Positions 30,307-39,384 of a stretch of DNA of 64,000 bases are shown here, in pieces (position 1 is the stretch's first letter; each line of letters opens with the position of its first letter). Below the pieces are notes generated by a model. That model made no database searches, had not been told where the DNA came from, and worked only from the letters and a program-made list of their open reading frames with translations. The translations under genes were made by a program, and so were the position numbers. Source of the stretch: Stutzerimonas stutzeri (lineage in GTDB: Bacteria; Pseudomonadota; Gammaproteobacteria; Pseudomonadales; Pseudomonadaceae); assembly GCA_019056435.1 (NCBI GenBank), contig CP077641.1:4092001-4156000 (forward strand). Reading direction: 5' to 3'.

Positions 30307-30741
30307 GTTCCGAAGCTGCGCATGCCATGCAAAACCCGAAGGTTACCCTGGCAGCCTGGTCGGCGGGGTTTGCGAAAACGTAATGGATGATGAATCGTCA
30401 AGGACAGCCGCGAGAAGCGGACAGCAGCCGAAGCAGCGCTTCGTGTATTGCAGTACCTGAACGCAGGCTGGGTTTCAGCCGGCGCGTACTATACCGGAAT
30501 TCTGTGAAGCTGTGCGCGCATTTTGTCTTTTGGGTTAGGTTTGCCCGCGAGGTGCGGATGGGATTGCGACGACCTTTATCCGACCCGAACCTTGGCCAGC
30601 TCGCTTGTCAGGACGCTAGCGCGTAGCCGGGTCACCTGAGGTGTTTCGTTCAATAAGGGATATGACGGCCAGCTGAAGGCGGGCCCTTCCAGCCGACGCT
30701 GACAGTGCGCCACTCTCGTACCTAGGGCGCACGAGCGGCCA
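30307..30741. other. Non-coding region upstream of deaD
   Basis: No convincing gene. The part next to deaD is probably its long 5' leader; the reverse strand has GAAGCGCTGCTTC as a small hairpin near 30,435 and a TATAGT-like -10 element near 30,490, without a good -35 partner. The rest, up to the spermidine-synthase-like gene, shows nothing recognisable. Confidence 0.4.
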
Positions 30742-31491
30742 TCAGCTGGCCGGGCGGATCGCTGCGATGAGCGGGTCCAGCGTATAACCGAGGCGCGGGG
30801 CGAGCGAGGCGGCGCGGTCACGCAGCCCGTCCATATCCAGTGATTGCTCAAGGTCAGCAGGTACGAACAGCACCACATTGCCCTCCTTCACCGGGCATTC
30901 CCAGTAATGCCGATGAAAGAGGCCACGCAACAGGGCGGCACCGAGCGGCTTGTCCTGATCGGTGCCCCACTGGTTGATGATCAGCCAACCGCCGGGGTTG
31001 AGCTTCTGCTGGCAGTGCTCGAGAAAGCGCCAGGCCAGGTGTGCGGCGGACGGCCCGGTGTCGGTATAAAGGTCGACGAAGATCAGGTCGGCCGTTTCGG
31101 CCGTGTCGAGCAGTTCAACGGCGTCGCCGATGCGGATATAAAGCCGCGGGTCGTTCTGCAGGCCCAGATAGCGCATGGCCAGATCCGGCACATCCGGACG
31201 CAGCTCGATGGCCTCGACATCTTCGACGGGCAGGAATTCGAGGCAGGCTTGGGTCAGGGTGCCTGCACCAAGGCCCAGGAACAGCGCCGTCTCCGGCGCC
31301 TGGTGAAGCAAGCCGCCCATGAGCATGGCGCGGGTGTAGTCATACTCGAGCCAGCTCGGGTCGCGCGTGAAGACGCAGCTTTGCTCGACTGCCGCGCCGA
31401 ATTCGAGAAACCGGTACTCACCGACTTCAAGCACTCGAATCAGGCCAAAGGCGTCCTCGACTTCGGCCAGCAACACTTCCTGCTTGTCCAT
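30742..31491 (-). CDS. Spermidine-synthase-like protein (SpeE family methyltransferase fold)
   Basis: A 249-residue Rossmann protein of the polyamine synthase family. It has a short N-terminal beta domain (LIRVLEVGEYRFLEFG), then ALFLGLGAGTLTQACLEFLP (nucleoside-binding glycine loop), VEAIELRPDV and ADLIFVDLYTDTGPS, where Asp is in the position of the catalytic residue. It lacks the complete putrescine-binding signature of true SpeE, so substrate is uncertain. It is divergent from the DAHP synthase gene, with a 113-bp shared promoter region. Confidence 0.75.
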   Translation of the reverse strand: MDKQEVLLAEVEDAFGLIRVLEVGEYRFLEFGAAVEQSCVFTRDPSWLEYDYTRAMLMGGLLHQAPETALFLGLGAGTLTQACLEFLPVEDVEAIELRPDVPDLAMRYLGLQNDPRLYIRIGDAVELLDTAETADLIFVDLYTDTGPSAAHLAWRFLEHCQQKLNPGGWLIINQWGTDQDKPLGAALLRGLFHRHYWECPVKEGNVVLFVPADLEQSLDMDGLRDRAASLAPRLGYTLDPLIAAIRPAS

Positions 31492-31604
31492 ACCTGCTCA
31501 CTCAAGACCATGCGGCATCTTAACAGGCGATTGGCAGGGACTATCAGCGGCGGCCGGTCGCATCGGGTAACATCGCGCCCATTCATTACGGTTGGACGCA
31601 CGAC

Positions 31605-32954
31605 ATGAGCCAGGCCTGGAGCCCTTCAAGCTGGAGAAACAAGCCCATCGAGCAGCAGCCGGTTTATCCGGATGCCAGCCACCTCGAGCGGGTCGAGCGC
31701 ACCCTTGCCGCCCTGCCACCGCTCGTGTTCGCCGGCGAGGCGCGTGAGCTGCGTCGGCAATTTGCCGAGGTGACGCAGGGCCGCGCCTTTCTCCTGCAGG
31801 GTGGCGACTGTGCCGAGAGCTTTGCTGAGTTCTCCGCGCCGAAGATCCGCGATACGTTCAAGGTATTGCTGCAGATGGCTGTCGTGATGACCTTCGCCGC
31901 CGGCTGCCCGGTGGTCAAGGTGGGCCGAATGGCCGGGCAGTTCGCCAAGCCTCGTTCATCGGGCGAGGAAACCATCGACGGCGTCACCCTGCCCGCCTAT
32001 CGCGGCGACATCGTCAACGGCATCGGCTTCGACGAGAAGAGCCGCGTCCCGGACCCGGAGCGGCTGCTGCAGGCGTATCACCAGTCCACGGCGAGCCTGA
32101 ACCTGTTGCGCGCCTTCGCCCAGGGCGGGTTCGCCGATCTCCACCAGGTGCATCAATGGAACCTGGATTTCATCGCCAATTCACAGATGGCCGAGAAGTA
32201 CCACCAGCTTGGCGAGCGCATCGACCAGGCGCTCCGCTTCATGCGCGCCTGCGGGATGGACAATGCGCCCCAGCTGCGCGAGACCAGCTTTTTCACCGCG
32301 CATGAGGCCTTGTTGCTCAACTACGAGCAGGCCTTCGTACGCCAGGACAGCCTCAGCGGTGGTTGGTACGACTGTTCGGCGCACATGCTGTGGATCGGCG
32401 ACCGTACCCGCCAGCTCGACGGCGCCCATGTGGAGTTTCTGCGCGGCGTGGGCAACCCGATCGGCGTCAAGGTCGGACCCAGCATGCAGGACGAGGAGCT
32501 GATTCGCCTCATCGATATCCTGAATCCGGACAATGACCCAGGGCGCCTGAACCTCATCGTGCGAATGGGCGCGGACAAGGTCGAATCCGGCCTGCCGCGC
32601 CTGATTCGGACCGTGCAGGCCGAAGGTCGCCAGGTGCTGTGGAGTTCGGACCCGATGCACGGCAACACCATGAAGGCATCCAGCGGCTACAAGACGCGGG
32701 ATTTCGCGAAAGTGCTCGCGGAGGTGCGGCAGTTCTTCGAGGTGCACCGCGCCGAAGGCAGTTATCCCGGCGGCATTCACATCGAAATGACCGGGCAGAA
32801 CGTCACCGAATGCATCGGTGGCGCCCGCCCGATCACCGAAGACGGGCTATCCGACCGCTACCACACGCACTGCGACCCTCGGCTGAATGCCGACCAGTCC
32901 CTCGAGCTCGCCTTCTTGATTGCCGAGACGCTGAAGCAGGTCCGTCCGGACTGA
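31605..32954 (+). CDS. Class II 3-deoxy-D-arabino-heptulosonate 7-phosphate synthase
   Basis: A 449-residue plant-type (class II) DAHP synthase, the first enzyme of the shikimate pathway, joining phosphoenolpyruvate and erythrose 4-phosphate. Family motifs include [77 protein letters not shown] and [24 protein letters not shown], which include the metal-binding Cys, His, Glu and Asp. ATG 31605 gives the family's normal start, SWSPSSWRN-like. The gene is intact. Confidence 0.93.
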   Translation: MSQAWSPSSWRNKPIEQQPVYPDASHLERVERTLAALPPLVFAGEARELRRQFAEVTQGRAFLLQGGDCAESFAEFSAPKIRDTFKVLLQMAVVMTFAAGCPVVKVGRMAGQFAKPRSSGEETIDGVTLPAYRGDIVNGIGFDEKSRVPDPERLLQAYHQSTASLNLLRAFAQGGFADLHQVHQWNLDFIANSQMAEKYHQLGERIDQALRFMRACGMDNAPQLRETSFFTAHEALLLNYEQAFVRQDSLSGGWYDCSAHMLWIGDRTRQLDGAHVEFLRGVGNPIGVKVGPSMQDEELIRLIDILNPDNDPGRLNLIVRMGADKVESGLPRLIRTVQAEGRQVLWSSDPMHGNTMKASSGYKTRDFAKVLAEVRQFFEVHRAEGSYPGGIHIEMTGQNVTECIGGARPITEDGLSDRYHTHCDPRLNADQSLELAFLIAETLKQVRPD

Positions 32955-33080
32955 TTGCCGACCGCTGGGCTGCCACCCCGCACCTCGACTTCGGACGAAA
33001 CGAAACCGCGCCGCGCCTGTCCCCCAGATAGGAGCGCGCGGTCTCGCGCGGTAGTCAGCGCCGTTTCGTAGAGGGCCCAC

Positions 33081-34532
33081 ATGAGCGAATCATCACCGCA
33101 AACCAAGGGCGCCACGCTTGCCGCCTGGATCGGTCTGGCGCTAGGCCCGCTGCTACTGATCTCCTGCCTGCTGACCGATCCGCCTGCCGGGCTTTCCGAC
33201 AAGGCCTGGCTTACCGTTGGTCTTGCCGCACTGATGGCGGTCTGGTGGTCCAGCGAGGCCATTCCCATCCCGGCCACTTCGCTCTTGCCGATCCTGCTCA
33301 TCCCGCTGCTGGGCATCGATACCCTGGCGAAGGCCACGGCGCCTTACGCCAACCCGACGATCTTCCTGTTCCTGGGTGGCTTCCTACTCGGCCTGGCGAT
33401 GCAACGCTGGAATCTGCATCGGCGCATCGCTCTGGCGACCCTGCTGGCGGTGGGCAACCAGCCCAGCCGTCAGATTGCCGGGTTCATGATCGCGACTGCA
33501 TTCATCAGCATGTGGGTGAGCAACACCGCGACGAGCATCATGATGCTGCCAATCGGCCTGTCGGTGATCGGGCTTCTCGTGGCAGGCAGTGACGAGCGCG
33601 AGGGCAGCCGTTTCGCCATCGCGCTGCTTTTGGGTATCGCCTACGCCGCGAGCGTCGGCGGCATCGCCACATTGATCGGCACGCCGCCCAACGCGCTGCT
33701 CGCAGCGTTCATGCGCGAGAACTACGACGTCGAGATCGGATTCGGCCAGTGGATGCTGCTGGGCCTGCCGCTGAGCATCGGCATGCTGGTGTTTATCTGG
33801 TGGTCGCTGACCCGTCGCGGCTTCAGGCTGGCCGGCGGCGATACGCGGGTGCTGCTGGAGCGGGAGATGGCCGAACTTGGGCCGATGGCACGCGCCGAAA
33901 AGTTCGTGGGCGTAGTCTTCGTGCTGGCGGCGCTGGCCTGGATCTTCCAGCCATTTCTCGCCGAGTACGTAGAAGGCCTGAACGACACCAGCATCGCCAT
34001 GGCAGCGGCGATCGCCCTTTTCCTGATTCCGGTGAACCTGCGTGAACGGGTGTTCCTGCTGGATTGGGCGCAGGCGAACAAGGCCCCATGGGGTGTATTG
34101 CTGCTGTTTGGCGGTGGCCTTTCGCTGGCGGGGGTGATCGGCGCCTCCGGACTGGCCGAGTGGATCGCCGAAAGCCTGGGTGTCTTCGGCGCCCTGCCCT
34201 TGCTGTTGATGATCGGCGTCGTTGTTACCGTGATCATCTTCCTGACCGAAATCACCTCCAACACCGCAACCGCCGCGGCCTTCCTCCCCCTGCTCGGCGC
34301 CCTGGCCGTTGCCCAGGGGCTGGAGCCGGAAATGCTGGCGATTCCTGCTGCTGTCGCGGCCAGCTGCGCCTTCATGATGCCGGTGGCGACGCCGCCGAAC
34401 GCGATTGTGTTCGGCACCGGCCAGTTGCCGATCCAGGCGATGATCAAGGCTGGCTTCGTCCTCAACCTGTTCGGCGTGGTGCTGGTGACGCTGCTCTGTT
34501 ATCTGCTGGTCGGCTGGATCTGGGCCGGCTGA
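33081..34532 (+). CDS. SLC13/DASS family anion:sodium symporter
   Basis: A 483-residue inner-membrane transporter with about 11-12 hydrophobic helices. The divalent anion:sodium symporter signature pairs are SEAIPIPATSLLPI with SNTATSIMMLPIG, and TEITSNTATAAAFLPLL in the second repeat; the SNT motifs bind sodium and dicarboxylate in characterised members. Its substrate is probably a C4-dicarboxylate or sulfate-like anion. It is monocistronic, ending at the shared terminator with efp. Confidence 0.88.
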   Translation: MSESSPQTKGATLAAWIGLALGPLLLISCLLTDPPAGLSDKAWLTVGLAALMAVWWSSEAIPIPATSLLPILLIPLLGIDTLAKATAPYANPTIFLFLGGFLLGLAMQRWNLHRRIALATLLAVGNQPSRQIAGFMIATAFISMWVSNTATSIMMLPIGLSVIGLLVAGSDEREGSRFAIALLLGIAYAASVGGIATLIGTPPNALLAAFMRENYDVEIGFGQWMLLGLPLSIGMLVFIWWSLTRRGFRLAGGDTRVLLEREMAELGPMARAEKFVGVVFVLAALAWIFQPFLAEYVEGLNDTSIAMAAAIALFLIPVNLRERVFLLDWAQANKAPWGVLLLFGGGLSLAGVIGASGLAEWIAESLGVFGALPLLLMIGVVVTVIIFLTEITSNTATAAAFLPLLGALAVAQGLEPEMLAIPAAVAASCAFMMPVATPPNAIVFGTGQLPIQAMIKAGFVLNLFGVVLVTLLCYLLVGWIWAG

Positions 34533-34546
34533 TAGTGCACAAAAGA

Positions 34547-34568
34547 AAACCCCGCCGTAGCGGGGTTT
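34547..34568. terminator. Bidirectional terminator between SLC13 gene and efp
   Basis: AAACCCCGC-CGTA-GCGGGGTTT forms a nine-bp stem between two convergent genes. The minus-strand side ends in TTTTCTTTT, the plus side in TTTC, so it serves efp best. Confidence 0.8.
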
Positions 34569-34596
34569 CTCGAACGTCACTGTCCAGCCAGGCGGA

Positions 34597-35163
34597 TCAC
34601 GCCTTGACGCGGGACTTGTACTCGCCGGTGCGGGTATCGATTTCGATCGAGTCGCCGATTTCGCAGAAGGCGGAAACCTGCAGCTCGGCACCGTTCTTCA
34701 GACGGGCGGTCTTCATCACCTTGCCGGACGTATCGCCGCGAACGGACGGCTCGGTGTAGACGATTTCACGCACGATGGTGGTCGGCAGTTCGACCGAGAT
34801 CACCTTGTCGTTGTAGAAAACCGCTTCGCAGACGTCGGTCATGCCGTCTTCGATAAAGGTCATGACGCCTTCGAGGTCATCCTTCTCGATCTCGTACTGG
34901 TTGAATTCGCTGTCCATGAAGACGTACAGCGGATCGGCAAAGTAGGAATAGGTAACTTCCTTGCGCTCAAGAATGACCGGCTCCAGTTTGTCGTCGGCCT
35001 TGTAAACGGTCTCGGTCGCCGAACCGTTGAGCAGGTTCTTCAGCTTCATCTTGACGACGGCGCTGTTACGACCGGACTTGTTGAACTCGGCTTTCTGGAT
35101 GACCCAGGGTGCGCCGTTGATGATGGCCACCTGGCCGGCACGGAACTCTTGTGCGGTTTTCAT
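34597..35163 (-). CDS. efp: Translation elongation factor P
   Basis: A 188-residue EF-P, three OB/KOW-like domains, which relieves ribosome stalling at polyproline. The modification loop reads KSGRNSAV with Arg32 at the tip, the form rhamnosylated by EarP in pseudomonads instead of lysylated Lys34. The C-terminal GEYKSR segment is typical. The EarP gene is adjacent (35299-36459), matching its substrate. Confidence 0.96.
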   Translation of the reverse strand: MKTAQEFRAGQVAIINGAPWVIQKAEFNKSGRNSAVVKMKLKNLLNGSATETVYKADDKLEPVILERKEVTYSYFADPLYVFMDSEFNQYEIEKDDLEGVMTFIEDGMTDVCEAVFYNDKVISVELPTTIVREIVYTEPSVRGDTSGKVMKTARLKNGAELQVSAFCEIGDSIEIDTRTGEYKSRVKA

Positions 35164-35298
35164 ACGAATATCCGAATGGAATTAGAGACAAAAAACAGGC
35201 GCGTATCATAGGGGCTGTTCCCGCATCGTCGCAAGCTGCGATGCGGCCGCCGGGGCACCGCGCGCCTTGCCTGCACGGTAACCCTCGATGTACGTGCA

Positions 35299-36459
35299 TC
35301 AGGGCTGGCCGGGTGCCGCCCCCAGCCAATCGGCATGGAACAACATCAGCTTCCCGGCCAGATCACCATTGGCAACCTGCCGGTGCGTCCAGCGTTCGGC
35401 ATGCTCGCGCAGCGCCACCTGGTGTTCGAGCAAACCAGCCCAGGCGGCACCGCTGCCGACGCCTTCATTCCAGGCACGCCAGAACGCGCGCAGGGCATCG
35501 GCCGCGGCCGGGTCGAGATCGCTAAGATAGAGCTCGAGGAAGGCATTGAGCTTATCCCAATGCGCACCTTCCTCCTGCGGATAGATGTGCCAGACCAAGG
35601 GACGTCCGGCCCATTGCGCCCGGATGAACGACTCCTCCCCACGCACCGCGTTGAAATCGCAACTCCAGAGCAACATGTCGTACTGGTTCTGCGTTACGAA
35701 TGGCAGCACGGCGATCTGCAGCGCGCCACGCGAATGGCGGTCACCGGCCTGCAAGCGATCAACACCCAACCAGCGAGCGACGTCGCCCAGCACGCGTCCT
35801 ACCGGCACCAGCAGCTGCGTCGGTCGAGCGCCCGCCGCGAGCGTATCGAGCCACTCGGATACCGCGTCGTTCTCATAGGCGAATAACGACAGCAGGCATG
35901 CACCCGGCAGAGGATCGACGTCGAGGCTTTGCAGAAAAGCCTCGCGCAGGTGCGGATCACGCTGGAAGGCTTCACGACGCGCGATCAGGTCGCCCTCACG
36001 GATCAAGCCACCCGTTCCCTGCTCGAAGCCCGGAAAGAAGAAATACTTCTGCAACCCGTCGGCCTGCATGGAAGGTAAGGCATGGCATCCCACTACCCAG
36101 TCCTCTGCACTCAGGTATTCAAGGTTCAGCCAGAGGATGCGGCGGTCGCTTTCCGCCATAGCCGCGATATAGTCAGTCGGCAACTGGCAGGCAAACGCTT
36201 CGATGACGACGTCGGCCGGCTCGGCGCCAGGCCAGTTCTTGCACCAATGACGGACCTCGACTCCCTCATGCCACTGCTGGTCGGCGGTGGCCAGCGTACC
36301 GGGGCAGAGCTGAGCGAAGGTCTCGAGATCGTCGACCCATAGGCGAACGTGCTGACCATGCTCCACCGAAAGCTGACGCGCCAGACGCCACGTCACGCCG
36401 ATATCGCCGAAGTTATCCACCACGACGCAGAAAATGTCCCACCGGGCCTTGATCGACAA
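35299..36459 (-). CDS. earP: EF-P arginine rhamnosyltransferase EarP
   Basis: A 386-residue inverting GT-B glycosyltransferase (GT104) that transfers rhamnose from dTDP-rhamnose to Arg32 of EF-P. The N-terminus WDIFCVVVDNFGDIGVTWRLARQL contains the catalytic aspartate region (DNFGDIGV), and the C-terminal half has CDFNAVRGEESFIRAQWAGRPLVWHIYPQ, the donor-binding stretch of the family. It lies upstream of efp on the same strand, separated by 135 bp. The gene is intact. Confidence 0.95.
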   Translation of the reverse strand: MSIKARWDIFCVVVDNFGDIGVTWRLARQLSVEHGQHVRLWVDDLETFAQLCPGTLATADQQWHEGVEVRHWCKNWPGAEPADVVIEAFACQLPTDYIAAMAESDRRILWLNLEYLSAEDWVVGCHALPSMQADGLQKYFFFPGFEQGTGGLIREGDLIARREAFQRDPHLREAFLQSLDVDPLPGACLLSLFAYENDAVSEWLDTLAAGARPTQLLVPVGRVLGDVARWLGVDRLQAGDRHSRGALQIAVLPFVTQNQYDMLLWSCDFNAVRGEESFIRAQWAGRPLVWHIYPQEEGAHWDKLNAFLELYLSDLDPAAADALRAFWRAWNEGVGSGAAWAGLLEHQVALREHAERWTHRQVANGDLAGKLMLFHADWLGAAPGQP

Positions 36460-36642
36460 AAGCGACTTCCTCGTACCGGATTAGCGATACCCTACCGTGC
36501 ATGGCGGGCTGAACAGCAGAAGCGCAGGATACGGATGCCGGACGGCAGCGCAACCGCAAAGACCGAGGCGAACGTCCAGGGGCTAACGGAGAGGCCAGCA
36601 AGGTAATGGATATGGAAAGGAGAAAACCGGGAGATGAGACGC

Positions 36643-36765
36643 TTCGTCATGGAGGCAGCCCTACCAGCCACACCCCGGCACACGATGTCACCGCTGCGGC
36701 TGCTTCCTTCCGGACCTGACCGGGTTCACGGCTGATCGTTGCGAGGGGACCGATAGGACCACCAT
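36643..36765. repeat. Left direct repeat (attachment site) of the ffs island
   Basis: This 123-bp copy starts with TTCGTCATGGAGGCAGCC and ends ATAGGACCACCAT. It matches 50261-50383 except for G versus A at about 36693/50311. It contains all of the 4.5S RNA plus eight bases beyond its 3' end. Confidence 0.9.
36651..36763 (-). ncRNA. ffs: 4.5S RNA of signal recognition particle (copy at left end of island)
   Basis: The minus strand reads GGTGGTCCTATCGGTCCCC..., then the SRP core GTCAGGTCCGGAAGGAAGCA with the GGAA tetraloop, and ends ...GGCTGCCTCC, closing the terminal stem. It is 113 nt, the usual bacterial size. It binds Ffh to target membrane proteins. Its downstream flank is native chromosome but its upstream flank is island DNA, so its promoter would have to come from the island; none stands out clearly. 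Confidence 0.93.
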
Positions 36766-36917
36766 TGGTCTTTCGTATACTCAACCTAATACTGAGGCCG
36801 ACTATACCTCAGCGAACAGCAACATGCCCCACTAGCTTGTACGCTGTTTGTACCACCGTTGTGTTGGCTCTCATCTCGACGATGAAGCTGACCCACCATG
36901 ATCGAGGCGACAGTTGT

Positions 36918-37517
36918 ATGTATAACATTGGCTCAGAAGATGACCCGGAAGCATGGCAACGCCCCAGCCTTGCCGACGAGAGAAGCCATCCGAACCACTG
37001 GTACAACAGGGCGTCAGACCTCCATGCCACAGCCGGCGCTACTTGGTACGCCATGGGTGCAAAGTCTGCCGACGTTGCCAGAGACCTCAATCTTCCAGCT
37101 GGTTTCAGCATGTCCGTCGCGTGTTGGCCCGTCTATCACATGCTGTGCGGACTCGCGCTTGAGGTAATCATGAAGGCCGCTCTTGTTCAGCGCGGGTTCA
37201 CGCCAACACAGTACGAACAGCACGGCCTCAACAAGCTAACTAGGCTTCTTGAGATTGAGCCAAGTCCCTCTGATGCGAAGCTCCTCGATTTCTACAACGC
37301 ATCACTTGTATGGGCAGGTAGGTATCCGACTCCAAGGAGAGCGACTGATGAAAAAATCCGAGACCACTGGGACCTCACCTCAGAAGTGCTAACAAGCTCT
37401 TGCCCCAACCAAGGAGAAGGGAAAATCAACAAACGTCAAAGCAATAGCTCGACTGAGTGGACTGCGTTCACTTCACTATGGCTCCGCTACGCTGCTCTAT
37501 TCGAGCATTCCAGGTGA
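36918..37517 (+). CDS. HEPN-like hypothetical protein
   Basis: A 199-residue protein if read from ATG 36918; the frame is open back to 36765, inside the repeat. Its middle, CWPVYHMLCGLALEVIMKAALVQRG, then HGLNKLTRLL, resembles the helical HEPN-type domains ('ALElylKall...HdL..L') of abortive-infection and toxin proteins. I see no complete Rx4-6H RNase motif, so an active ribonuclease is not proven. It faces the SIR2-HerA pair convergently with 25 bp between stops, and lies at the variable edge of the island, consistent with defence cargo. The assignment is tentative. Confidence 0.45.
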   Translation: MYNIGSEDDPEAWQRPSLADERSHPNHWYNRASDLHATAGATWYAMGAKSADVARDLNLPAGFSMSVACWPVYHMLCGLALEVIMKAALVQRGFTPTQYEQHGLNKLTRLLEIEPSPSDAKLLDFYNASLVWAGRYPTPRRATDEKIRDHWDLTSEVLTSSCPNQGEGKINKRQSNSSTEWTAFTSLWLRYAALFEHSR

Positions 37518-37542
37518 GCGGAGCCTCGAAGATGCCTACTCG

Positions 37543-39384
37543 CTAGAACGGTATATCTTCGTCATAGTCGTCGGGCCCCCATTGCATAGCTGACATAGTC
37601 GATTCATCTACCTCCACTCTCAGCGGTGTAACTTGCTCTCTCGCAGGCCGCATGGCTACCCATGAACCAAATTCGGCATCATCCGATAGTGGTCTCGGGT
37701 TCGCCGTCGGAGCTCGGACGACGGTCGGCATTGGGATGCTGCCTCCGAACAAAATGGCCGTCTGACGAGGTAACCCGGCGATACGCCTAACTTCTCTGCG
37801 GTCCGCCCATTCGCTTGCCGATTGAACAGCAGCTAGGTCTTTTTCAGACGTCAGTCTGAAGGTGACCCAGTTGTTACATTGCGACAGGACCGTGGGAGAT
37901 ATTTCGGACGGCCGCTGGGTACTCAACCATAGTGCTAGACCAAATTTCCGGCCTTCTTTCGCCAAACGCTCATAGGCTAGGGAGCTGCCCGATTCCTCGC
38001 CAGAACCAGCGGGACGAAGGTAATGATGAGCCTCTTCGAGTACCAACAGTGTTGGAACCTTTCTGGTCTGCCCTCTCCGGAACAGCTCAAAGGCATAAAG
38101 CTCTAACAAAGCGCCCAACAGAAACGGGGCGAGATCGTGTGCGAGATGTCGAAGGTTTACAACATGGACACGCCAAGGTTCTTGATTTTCGCCACCGAAA
38201 ACCTCTTCCACTAATTGAGCTGATTCAGCTTCCCAGCTCAACGTCCCGTTGACTCCAGCGCCACCTTCGACGTCGACAACGCTCTGAAACATAGGGTCTT
38301 CAACCAGACGACGTATGCGCGTCACTAAAGGCGATATGTTCGAATAGCTGAAAGCGTTTCTCTCTACACCTGGCGGTCGGGCGATTGGCTGGAGGCTATG
38401 ACTTTCTGCAACGAGGGCTGCCAGAGACGCCATGTGGGGCCACTCGTCCACGTGAGCGGCGTTACCAGATCGCAACTGGCGTAATCGATGGTCAGCTTCA
38501 AGCGCGCCCTGCTGACGGCAATCATCGAACAAATAAGCCTCTGAATCAGAACGGAGCCCAACCCCCTGCGTGTCGGAGAACCAGCGCACCTGATGAAGAT
38601 GTTCTAAAGCAAACGATAGAGCGGGTCTTTGGGTCCGCTCGCTTGGAATCAGTAGTCGGTGCAGGCCAAACCGCCCTAGCGCGTAATACGGGATCTTGAA
38701 CGTGTCGTTTCCTTGCCCACCAAGAGTGGACAACTTCACCGCGCCAGGCGGTAAGCCAGGAAACGCCTCCGCATACTCGCCGTTGATGTCGAAGACGACG
38801 ATCCGGGCACCTTCAAGCTTTACGAGTTGCTGAAGCACGGCAGCAGTAAAGCAACTTTTACCCTGCCCCGAGCCGCCTAAGACCGCTACATGGCGAGAAA
38901 CAAGGCTATCGAGGCCAACTCGTAGAGTACCCCCGCCTCGAAGGTCTTCACCAAGCGTGATTGGTATCTCTTCAGCGCAATTTCCACCCAAGATTGCGCC
39001 GAGTTCCGCAGTGTTCAGAGGATAGGCTTCGGCGCCTAAAGGTGGAGTTGCTAGCGAATCACTCTGGAAGCTTACGCCTTCTTGACTACGACGCAGAATA
39101 CCAACCACTAAGCCAGATACGTTTCTCAACGGTTCGCTTTGATGAGTGCTTGAGCCGACGCCAAGTCGGTGTGCCTCCTTTGGCTCGTCGAAACTCAGCG
39201 AGACCACCTTCATTACAAGCGCGCGGCTACCTGCGTTCAGAAGAAGGAGACTCCCTACCTCCGTTACAGTCGATACCCCTTGGGCGTGCGAAGCCAGCTG
39301 CCCCCGGTGCATATCCAACAAGTTGAGGACTACCTCCCCACCGTCCACCCGGACAACGTAGCCTACCGGCAGACGGCCTTTCAT
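37543..39384 (-). CDS. HerA-family ATPase of a SIR2-HerA defence system
   Basis: A 613-residue HerA/FtsK-type translocase. An N-terminal HAS-barrel-like region (about 1-100) precedes the ATPase domain, with Walker A GGSGQGKS at 170-177, the FDINGEY segment that follows it, Walker B LLVLEEAHHYL at about 446-456, and STQRPSEISPTVLSQCNNW as the sensor/arginine region. The upstream SIR2 gene overlaps it by four bases (ATGA), so both are made together. HerA-SIR2 pairs are known anti-phage systems in which the two proteins assemble into a large complex and deplete NAD or cut nucleic acid on infection. The gene is intact. Confidence 0.88.
   Translation of the reverse strand: MKGRLPVGYVVRVDGGEVVLNLLDMHRGQLASHAQGVSTVTEVGSLLLLNAGSRALVMKVVSLSFDEPKEAHRLGVGSSTHQSEPLRNVSGLVVGILRRSQEGVSFQSDSLATPPLGAEAYPLNTAELGAILGGNCAEEIPITLGEDLRGGGTLRVGLDSLVSRHVAVLGGSGQGKSCFTAAVLQQLVKLEGARIVVFDINGEYAEAFPGLPPGAVKLSTLGGQGNDTFKIPYYALGRFGLHRLLIPSERTQRPALSFALEHLHQVRWFSDTQGVGLRSDSEAYLFDDCRQQGALEADHRLRQLRSGNAAHVDEWPHMASLAALVAESHSLQPIARPPGVERNAFSYSNISPLVTRIRRLVEDPMFQSVVDVEGGAGVNGTLSWEAESAQLVEEVFGGENQEPWRVHVVNLRHLAHDLAPFLLGALLELYAFELFRRGQTRKVPTLLVLEEAHHYLRPAGSGEESGSSLAYERLAKEGRKFGLALWLSTQRPSEISPTVLSQCNNWVTFRLTSEKDLAAVQSASEWADRREVRRIAGLPRQTAILFGGSIPMPTVVRAPTANPRPLSDDAEFGSWVAMRPAREQVTPLRVEVDESTMSAMQWGPDDYDEDIPF

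Noticed and set aside
33384-34691. A 435-codon frame antisense to the SLC13 transporter gene
   Set aside because: Its composition (Gln/His/Arg-rich) is that of a reverse complement of hydrophobic codons, and it crosses the efp terminator.
36492-36683. A 63-codon minus-strand frame beginning inside the left 4.5S RNA copy
   Set aside because: Its start lies in the structured RNA, it has no ribosome-binding site, and the right-hand repeat has no equivalent frame.
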